Shown here one piece after another: positions 58,740-64,000 of a stretch of DNA of 64,000 bases. Both the position numbers and the translations under genes were made by a program. How positions within the stretch are numbered: the first letter of the stretch is position 1; every line of letters begins with the position of its first letter. The notes under the pieces are model-generated. The model was not told the origin of the DNA. It worked only from the letters and a program-made list of their open reading frames with translations, and did no database searches. The stretch comes from an uncultured Corynebacterium sp. (GTDB lineage: Bacteria > Actinomycetota > Actinomycetes > Mycobacteriales > Mycobacteriaceae), in the NCBI RefSeq assembly GCF_947253065.1, contig NZ_CAMXWS010000005.1:14426-78425 (forward strand), written 5' to 3'.

Positions 58740-60524
58740 ATGATCACACGCTTGTCCACGCTGTTCCTGCGCACGTTGCGCGAAGATCCCGCCGATGCTG
58801 AGGTGCCCAGCCATAAGTTGCTGGTGCGCGCTGGCTATATCCGCCGTGCCGCGCCGGGTGTGTATTCGTGGTTGCCGCTGGGCCTGCGTGCGCTGCGCAA
58901 TATTGAAGAGATTGTGCGCGAGGAAATGAATGCGATCGGCGCGCAGGAGTTGCTGTTCCCGGCGCTTCTACCGCGCGAGCCGTACGAGGACACGAATCGC
59001 TGGACAGAGTACGGCGATGACCTGTTCCGTTTGAAGGATCGCAAGGGCACGGACATGCTGCTGGGCCCGACGCACGAGGAGATGTTCACGCTCGCGGTGA
59101 AGGATCTGTACTCGTCGTACAAGGATTTCCCGGTGACTCTGTACCAGATTCAGACGAAGTACCGCGATGAGGCGCGTCCGCGTGCAGGCGTGCTGCGTGG
59201 GCGTGAGTTCGTGATGAAGGACAGCTACTCGTTCGACATGTCGGATGAGGGGCTGGATGAGTCGTACGCGAAGCACCGTGCTGCTTACCAGGCGATTTTC
59301 AACCGTGTCGGTTTGAAGTACGAGATTTGCAAGGCGACGTCGGGTGCGATGGGCGGTTCCGCTTCGGAGGAGTTTCTCGCGTACAGCGACAATGGCGAGG
59401 ACACGTTCGTGGTGTCCACCGCGGGCGATTTCGCCGCCAATGTTGAGGCTGTTGTGACTGTCCCGCCGGCAGAGCAGTCGATCGAAGGCCAGCCGGAAGC
59501 GGTTGTGCATGACACCCCGAAGTCGGAGACGATCGACGCGTTCGTTGAGTGGGCGCAGGGCGCGGGCGTGCTTATCGACGATCGTCCGGTCCAAGCCGCC
59601 GACACCCTCAAGTGCATGGTGGTGAAGGTCAACGACCCACGCGAAGTGGACGAGGACGGTAAGCCGGTCGGCCCGCAGCTGGCTGGTGTGCTCATTCCGG
59701 GCGACCGCGAGCTGGATGAGAAGCGTCTCGAGGCTTCCCTGGAGCCAGCAACATTTGAGCTGGGCAGCGAGGAGGACTTTGCCAAGAATGACTTCCTGGT
59801 GAAGGGCTATGTCGGCCCGAAGGCGCTCAATGCCAATGGTGTGAAGGTGTACGCGGATCCGCGCGTGGTTAAGGGGTCTTCGTGGATCACCGGTGCAGAT
59901 GCGCCGCAGAAGCACGTTGTCGGCCTGGTTGCTGGGCGTGATTTCGAGGTCGATGAGTTCATTGAGGCGGCGGAGATTAAGGAGGGGGATCCGTCGCCAA
60001 GCGGGAATGGCACGGTGAAGCTGGCACGCGGCATTGAGCTGGGCCACATCTTCCAGCTCGGCCGTAAATACACCGAGGCATTTGACGTGCAGATCCTCGA
60101 CGAGAACGGCAAGCGTGCTGTGCCCACGATGGGTTCCTACGGCATTGGTGTGACCCGTATGCTCGCGGTGATTGCGGAGCAGACCCACGATGAGAAGGGC
60201 TTGGTCTGGCCGAAGGAGATCGCGCCGTACCAGGTGCATGTTGCCGTGGCTAACAAGGATGCGGCTGCCATGGAGGCAGGGGAGAAGCTCGTCGACGAGC
60301 TTGAGGCCGCAGGCATCGACGTGCTTTTCGACGACCGCCCAAAGGTCTCCCCAGGCGTCAAGTTCAAGGATGCTGAGCTGCTTGGTATGCCGTTCATCGT
60401 GATCCTGGGTCGTGCTTTTGCAGACGGGATCATCGAGCTGCGGATTCGCGGCGGCGAGACCCTGGAGGTCCCGGCGGATCAGATCGTGGAAAAGATCCAG
60501 GAGCTGGTTAACGCGAAGCGTTAA
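58740..60524 (+). CDS. proS: Prolyl-tRNA synthetase
   Basis: Charges tRNA-Pro. The 594-aa bacterial-type enzyme has class II motif 1 (RRAAPGVYSWLPLGLRAL), motif 2 (TKYRDEARPRAGVLRGREFVMKDSYSF) and motif 3 (GSYGIGVTRMLAV near 460), a YbaK-like editing insertion (about 225-385), and the C-terminal anticodon-binding domain (VHVAVANKDA onward). ATG at 58740 is leaderless by its TAAACT box. Element site 18 falls in the editing domain. It precedes the DUF4439 lipoprotein on the opposite strand. Confidence 0.97.
   Translation: MITRLSTLFLRTLREDPADAEVPSHKLLVRAGYIRRAAPGVYSWLPLGLRALRNIEEIVREEMNAIGAQELLFPALLPREPYEDTNRWTEYGDDLFRLKDRKGTDMLLGPTHEEMFTLAVKDLYSSYKDFPVTLYQIQTKYRDEARPRAGVLRGREFVMKDSYSFDMSDEGLDESYAKHRAAYQAIFNRVGLKYEICKATSGAMGGSASEEFLAYSDNGEDTFVVSTAGDFAANVEAVVTVPPAEQSIEGQPEAVVHDTPKSETIDAFVEWAQGAGVLIDDRPVQAADTLKCMVVKVNDPREVDEDGKPVGPQLAGVLIPGDRELDEKRLEASLEPATFELGSEEDFAKNDFLVKGYVGPKALNANGVKVYADPRVVKGSSWITGADAPQKHVVGLVAGRDFEVDEFIEAAEIKEGDPSPSGNGTVKLARGIELGHIFQLGRKYTEAFDVQILDENGKRAVPTMGSYGIGVTRMLAVIAEQTHDEKGLVWPKEIAPYQVHVAVANKDAAAMEAGEKLVDELEAAGIDVLFDDRPKVSPGVKFKDAELLGMPFIVILGRAFADGIIELRIRGGETLEVPADQIVEKIQELVNAKR
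59570..59580 (-). repeat. CGTCGATAAGC element, site 18
   Basis: Exact copy inside proS, read as LID in GVLIDDRP. Confidence 0.9.
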
Positions 60525-60537
60525 CGGATAACTTTGG

Positions 60538-61347
60538 CTAGGCCGCGCGTTGGGCGTGGCCAGCCAGAAGGATGGCCAATTCGCGCCATTCGGGGGAATC
60601 GGCCGTGGCGGCTGCGGCACGCCAACGGTCGATTAAATCTTTTTCAAGGGTGTCCACGAAAGCCACTGCATCCGCGGTGGTCGTTGGTGCGCCCTGAGGA
60701 ATCTCGTAGCCAGCTTCACGGGCGGGGAGTTCCGCGGCGGGGAAGGCGTGGTGGAGGACTGCGAGGCGGGCGTCGTGAAGCGTTCGCAGGTGGTCGATAC
60801 GGCCTTGGAGCTGGTCGTCGGCATAAGCACTGGCGATGTCTAGGCCGTATTCCACGGCATATTCCGCACTGATGAGCTGTTTGGCAGCCTCGAGCGCGTC
60901 GGTGTCCTTCTCATCGATTGGCGTTGGATCCTCAATGCCGAGCTTGGCTGTCGTGGCAGCGTCGATGGCTTGTGCGACGACGAGAGCGCGGGACTCATCC
61001 GGGACTTTGTCTGCAGCCTCGGCGGTCAGGCTGACTAGGGCCCGCGCATTGGTGTCTCCGGGTAGGTCGGTATCGCCATACGTGACATCGCACGAGGGTG
61101 GCACCTCGCCGGCATCATTCGTTCCGCAGAGTCGTCGTGCTTCATCCTTGAGTTGCTCGGCATGGAAACCACGCAGCTCACTCCATTCACCATCGCCGAA
61201 GACCTTGTCAGCGGAGGCCTGCTTGGCCAGCTTCATGATCGTTCCGTTGGCGCGCGGTCCGAAGACGTCGAGCGGGGAACAAGCGCTCAACGGCAGCGTA
61301 AGGGCTGCGGTGAGGCAAACAGCGAGGATCTGGTGGGAGGACTTCAC
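60538..61347 (-). CDS. Lipoprotein with DUF4439 ferritin-like domain
   Basis: A 269-aa exported lipoprotein. The signal reads SSHQILAVCLTAALTLPLSAC with lipobox LSAC (Cys about 23). The C-terminal part (about 135-265) is a helical bundle with AVEYGLDIASAYADDQLQGR, DHLRTLHDARLAVLHHAFPA and WRELAILLAGHAQRAA, matching the actinobacterial DUF4439 ferritin-like domain; a metal role is possible but not shown. The GTG at 61347 has TACAGT 8 nt upstream. It is convergent with proS and divergent from rimP. Confidence 0.82.
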   Translation of the reverse strand: MKSSHQILAVCLTAALTLPLSACSPLDVFGPRANGTIMKLAKQASADKVFGDGEWSELRGFHAEQLKDEARRLCGTNDAGEVPPSCDVTYGDTDLPGDTNARALVSLTAEAADKVPDESRALVVAQAIDAATTAKLGIEDPTPIDEKDTDALEAAKQLISAEYAVEYGLDIASAYADDQLQGRIDHLRTLHDARLAVLHHAFPAAELPAREAGYEIPQGAPTTTADAVAFVDTLEKDLIDRWRAAAATADSPEWRELAILLAGHAQRAA

Positions 61348-61397
61348 ATTGGGAGACTGTACCGCCCGAGTTGACCCGGACCCGTACAGTGGTGGGC

Positions 61398-61952
61398 ATG
61401 GCATTTCCAGAAGTCGCTGAACTTGAGAACCTGATCCGCCCCGTCACACAGCCACGCGGGCTGGATATTGAGGCCGTGAAAACGGTTAAGGCAGGTAAGA
61501 AATCACAGGTCGTCATCGCGCTCGATGGTGACCAGGCGCCGACGCTGGATCAGTTGGAAGAGGTGTCCAACGAGCTTTCTGAGCTTTTCGACGCCGCCGA
61601 GCAGCGCGGCGAGGTGAACTTCGGTGCCGGCTACACCTTGGAGGTGACCACACCTGGTGTGGATCTGCCGCTGAAGGAATCCCGCCACTGGCGCAGGAAC
61701 CGTGGACGTTTGGTCAAAGCAGGGGAGAAGACCTTCCGCATCGGGGCGTTGAATGCAGCAGAAGACACTGTTGCGTTGATTGTTCCGGCGAAGAAGAAGA
61801 GCGAGAATCCCGTGGTGGAGCTCACTCCCATTTCGTCGGTTTCGGGTGCGGTGGTAGAAATTGAGTTCAGCACCCCGCCGGAGACAGAAGTTGAACTGGC
61901 GGAGAAGGACTATGACGATGTTGCCACCCTCGCGGTTGAGAGTGGCGAATAA
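61398..61952 (+). CDS. rimP: Ribosome maturation factor RimP
   Basis: Needed for 30S maturation. The 184-aa protein has LENLIRPVTQPRGLDIEAVK (residues about 8-27), LEEVSNELSELFD and LEVTTPGVDLPLKESRHWRRNRGR (about 82-105), the family core, then an SH3-like C-terminal domain and an acidic tail. ATG at 61398 has TACAGT 7 nt upstream. It heads the conserved rimP-nusA-ylxR-infB group. Confidence 0.94.
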   Translation: MAFPEVAELENLIRPVTQPRGLDIEAVKTVKAGKKSQVVIALDGDQAPTLDQLEEVSNELSELFDAAEQRGEVNFGAGYTLEVTTPGVDLPLKESRHWRRNRGRLVKAGEKTFRIGALNAAEDTVALIVPAKKKSENPVVELTPISSVSGAVVEIEFSTPPETEVELAEKDYDDVATLAVESGE

Positions 61953-61989
61953 GTTAGACCAGCTAGAGATACGAGAGTAGGGACGACAA

Positions 61990-63027
61990 GTGAATATTGA
62001 TATCGCTGCGCTTCAAGGCATTGAAAAAGAGTCGGGCATTTCGGTCGATGATCTGCTGACCACGATTGCGACGGCACTGCTGTCCGCGTACCGCGAAACG
62101 CGGGAGGAAAGCGGTCCTTCCGGTCGCGGAGGTGAGGCTGAACTTGAGCATGGTTCGAAGGCTCGTGTGGATATTGACACCGAGACCGGCCATGTCGCAG
62201 TGATTGTCTCTGAGCTGGATGAAGAGGGCGAGGTCGTCTCTGAATTCGACGACACCCCGGTGAACTTCTCGCGTGTTGGTGCGCAGGCTGTCCGCGAAGC
62301 GATCTTCAAGCGCATGCGCTCTGTTGAAGCAGGTCGCGCCTACGACGAATACTCAGAACTCGAAGGCAAGGTCGTTTCTGGCATCGTGCAGCGTGATGCA
62401 AGCGCCAATGAGCGCGGCATCGTCGTGGTCCAGCTAGGTACTGAGGCGAACCCGCAGGACGGCATCTTGCTGCCGGCCGAGCAGATCCCGGGCGAAAAGC
62501 TGGAGCATGGCGACCGCGTTAAGGCATATGTCGTGGGTGTGACCACTGGTGAGCGCAACACCACGGTCAACCTGTCGCGCACGCACCCGGAGCTAGTTCG
62601 CGGACTGTTCGCTCTCGAGGTTCCTGAGGTGGAAGACGGTTCGGTGGAGATCGTCGCCATCGCGCGTGAGGCTGGTCACCGCTCCAAGGTGGCGGTGAAG
62701 GGCACCGTGAAGGGCATCAACGCTAAGGGCGCGTGCATCGGCCCGCGTGGCGCACGTGTCACCAACATCATGGAAGGCCTGAATGGCGAGAAAATCGACA
62801 TTGTCGACTACTCGGATGACCCGGCGGTGTACGTGGGCAACTCACTGGCGCCGTCGAAAGTGATCAAGGTCGAAGTCTTGAACCTAGAGGAGCAGACGGC
62901 CCGTGTGACAGTTCCGGATTACCAGCTGTCCTTGGCCATTGGCCGTGAAGGACAGAATGCTCGTCTGGCCGCGCGACTGACCGGTTGGAAGATCGACATT
63001 CATTCCGACGCTGATCGTGCGGACTAG
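61990..63027 (+). CDS. nusA: Transcription termination/antitermination protein NusA
   Basis: Binds RNA polymerase and nascent RNA to control pausing and termination. The 345-aa actinobacterial form has the N-terminal polymerase-binding domain (1-105), S1 domain (about 110-180, EYSELEGKVVSGIVQRD), and two KH domains (ALEVPEVEDGSVEIVAIARE and CIGPRGARVTNIMEGLNGEKID; LAIGREGQNARLAARLTGW). It lacks the acidic repeats of enterobacterial NusA, as usual in this phylum. Start is GTG at 61990 with AGGGA 7 nt upstream. Confidence 0.96.
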   Translation: MNIDIAALQGIEKESGISVDDLLTTIATALLSAYRETREESGPSGRGGEAELEHGSKARVDIDTETGHVAVIVSELDEEGEVVSEFDDTPVNFSRVGAQAVREAIFKRMRSVEAGRAYDEYSELEGKVVSGIVQRDASANERGIVVVQLGTEANPQDGILLPAEQIPGEKLEHGDRVKAYVVGVTTGERNTTVNLSRTHPELVRGLFALEVPEVEDGSVEIVAIAREAGHRSKVAVKGTVKGINAKGACIGPRGARVTNIMEGLNGEKIDIVDYSDDPAVYVGNSLAPSKVIKVEVLNLEEQTARVTVPDYQLSLAIGREGQNARLAARLTGWKIDIHSDADRAD

Positions 63028-63162
63028 TCGCGACTAATTGCGACTGAATGATCTGGACTGTGTGATTCACCCCGGTACGGGTGAACAACAAGTAACAATT
63101 CTGTGGCCAAGTAGCGTATGCTTGAACCTTGGCTTCAATCCTGCAGACATGGCGGGGTGAGG

Positions 63163-63173
63163 CGTCGATAAGC
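63163..63173 (+). repeat. CGTCGATAAGC element, site 19
   Basis: Exact copy ending 4 nt before the ylxR start codon, overlapping where its ribosome-binding site should be. Confidence 0.9.
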
Positions 63174-63177
63174 GAAA

Positions 63178-63459
63178 ATGAGTAAGCAAATTCGAATCCG
63201 GACGTGCATAGCAACGCGCAACACGCTGCCGGACGCTCAACTTTTGCGCGTCGTCGTCGATCCAACTGACCCCACGCGGGTCATCGCGGATCCGGGGCGG
63301 AGACTTCCCGGCCGCGGGGCCTGGATAACGCCCACCATGGAAGCATGTGAGCTAGCGGAGTCGCGCCGCGCCTTCGGGCGGGCCCTCCGGGTGTCTGCAA
63401 ACGTGGACACCAGCGCCGTACGAAAGTACATCGCGGAAGAAATTCCGCACAGCAAGTGA
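63178..63459 (+). CDS. ylxR: YlxR (DUF448) RNA-binding-like protein
   Basis: A 93-aa basic protein nearly always between nusA and infB. It shows the family motif RTCIATRNTLPDAQLLRVVVD (first part) and PGRRLPGRGAWITPTMEACELA, a predicted RNA-binding surface; in some bacteria it influences RNase P. The ATG at 63178 is preceded by GGGGTGAGG about 12 nt upstream and by repeat element site 19 immediately before it, so the element may affect its translation. Confidence 0.92.
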   Translation: MSKQIRIRTCIATRNTLPDAQLLRVVVDPTDPTRVIADPGRRLPGRGAWITPTMEACELAESRRAFGRALRVSANVDTSAVRKYIAEEIPHSK

Positions 63460-63594
63460 AAAGGACTAAAGAACTGATGAGTCTTCAACCATGAAGCAGA
63501 CCATGAAGCATCAGCGATGAACGTCATGACCATCGTCTAGAGGCCTGCCGCGTAGCTGCGGACTGTTGCCTCTAGCCCAACAAAGAGGAGACAA
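63460..63594 (+). promoter_or_regulatory. infB leader: three chained mini-ORFs and a hairpin
   Basis: Three tiny reading frames overlap end to start by ATGA: MSLQP (63477-63494), MKQTMKHQR (63491-63520) and MNVMTIV (63517-63540). The third stop codon enters the 5' arm of a hairpin CTAGAGGC (63537-63544) / GCCTCTAG (63568-63575), which is followed by the infB ribosome site. The layout resembles a translation-coupled attenuator; it may also be chance. Confidence 0.4.
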
Positions 63595-64000
63595 GTGTCC
63601 GGAAAGCTACGCGTTCACGAACTGGCAAAACAGATCGGCGTAACAAGTAAGGAATTGCTCGCCACCCTGAAAGAGGAAGGCGAATTCGTCAAGACCGCAT
63701 CTTCCACCATCGAACCCCCGGTGGTGAAGAAGATGAAGGCGCTCTACGAAGAGCGCGCTGCCGCAGAAGGTGGCAAGGAAGAAGCACCGGCTAAGGACGC
63801 CAAGGCCGCTGCTGACAAGAAGCCGGCAGCGAAGAAGCCTGCCGCGAAGCCGGGTGCAGCTAAGCCTGCTGCAAAGAAGGAAGCGGCGAAGCCTGCTGCG
63901 AAACCAGCAGCTGCTCCGAAGCCGGGCGCGGCGCCGAAGCCCGCTGCTGCGAAGCCGGGCCCGAAGCCTGCAGCTGCCAAGAAGGAAGCGCCGAAGCCGT
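63595..64000 (+). CDS. infB: Translation initiation factor IF-2 (5' part)
   Basis: Brings initiator tRNA to the 30S subunit. Only the first about 135 codons are in the window. The N-terminal IF2_N domain (SGKLRVHELAKQIGVTSKEL, then ATLKEEGEFVKTASSTIEPP) is followed by the Ala/Lys/Pro-rich linker typical of actinobacterial IF-2 (from about residue 60). Start is GTG at 63595 with AGAGGAG 5 nt upstream. The GTPase domains lie beyond the right edge. Confidence 0.95.
   Translation, partial: MSGKLRVHELAKQIGVTSKELLATLKEEGEFVKTASSTIEPPVVKKMKALYEERAAAEGGKEEAPAKDAKAAADKKPAAKKPAAKPGAAKPAAKKEAAKPAAKPAAAPKPGAAPKPAAAKPGPKPAAAKKEAPKP

Noticed and set aside
58968..60620. A 550-codon open frame antisense to proS
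   Set aside because: Covers the clearly coding proS; no ribosome site and no recognisable domains.
1..64000. Reading the 11-mer as a KOPS-like polarity signal or a parS/matS site
   Set aside because: Copies are split 10 to 9 between strands and spread evenly, while KOPS is strand-biased, and parS and matS are palindromic or regionally confined.
1..64000. Reading the 11-mer as a restriction-modification target
   Set aside because: Restriction sites tend to be avoided, not enriched about 600-fold; no R-M genes are seen in the window.
63760..64000. Ala/Lys/Pro-rich repeats at the right edge
   Set aside because: Ordinary linker of actinobacterial IF-2.
1..64000. tRNA genes, CRISPR arrays, prophage or insertion-sequence genes
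   Set aside because: I looked for cloverleaf-like sequences, regular direct repeats with spacers, and transposase or phage motifs and found none that could be supported.

Overview
The window is a continuous stretch of chromosome from a mycothiol-using, high-GC actinobacterium, almost certainly a Corynebacterium. It carries mycothione reductase (mtr), malate:quinone oxidoreductase (mqo), a DivIVA-like protein, DUF2469, DUF2631 and DUF4921 proteins. The gene order smc/ftsY/ffh, rpsP/rimM/trmD/rplS/lepB/rnhB, rpsB/tsf/pyrH/frr/cdsA/rlmN/dxr/rip1/ispG/PBP/map and proS/rimP/nusA/ylxR/infB is the standard corynebacterial housekeeping backbone. I recognised no tRNA, rRNA, prophage, insertion sequence or CRISPR array.

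Layout. 1-4.2 kb: a cut-off GalT/HIT-like gene, a small unknown gene, glycerate kinase and glutamate dehydrogenase. 4.2-9.2 kb: DivIVA-like protein, DUF177-rnc-mutM, an AGCS symporter and acylphosphatase. 9.3-17.4 kb: chromosome segregation and protein targeting (smc, ftsY, ffh), with the wreck of an amtB-glnK ammonium operon between ftsY and ffh. 17.5-19.7 kb: a large envelope acyltransferase. 20-25.6 kb: ribosome and RNA-processing genes plus signal peptidase. 25.6-29.7 kb: the DNA-processing cluster yraN-comM-dprA and xerC. 30-38 kb: translation, UMP kinase and phospholipid genes. 38-45 kb: isoprenoid (dxr, ispG), site-2 protease, penicillin-binding lipoprotein and methionine aminopeptidase. 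45-58.7 kb: a more accessory stretch (HNH protein, two secreted paralogues, mtr, lipase-like hydrolase, mqo, SelO, siroheme methyltransferase, sirtuin, secreted nuclease, AbiEi/DUF559-like protein, YaaA). 58.7-64 kb: proS, a lipoprotein, and rimP-nusA-ylxR-infB, the last running off the window.

Most striking signal. The asymmetric 11-mer CGTCGATAAGC (reverse GCTTATCGACG) occurs exactly 19 times, 10 on the + and 9 on the - strand. Chance would give about 0.03 in a window this size. It is invariant, lies both inside genes (in several reading frames) and in intergenic DNA where it is enriched, once forms the apex of a terminator hairpin, and is spaced more evenly than random (1.4-5.6 kb). This is the profile of a genome-wide DNA signal such as an uptake, recombination or nucleoid-organisation sequence. 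I know of no such element described in corynebacteria. A comM-dprA pair lies in the window, which makes a DNA-uptake role worth testing, but that is inference.

Other notable points. A fused and stop-interrupted amtB-glnK relic shows loss of the PII/ammonium-uptake module. Four exact copies of a 12-mer form a 28-bp inverted repeat at 57.8 kb. Three mini-ORFs chained by ATGA overlaps precede a hairpin in the infB leader. TrmD carries a C-terminal extension of about 110 residues. About 20 genes have a TAnnnT hexamer 6-8 nt before their start codon, which marks them as probably leaderless and was used to choose starts. Four convergent gene pairs end in identical 4-nt stop-codon overlaps.
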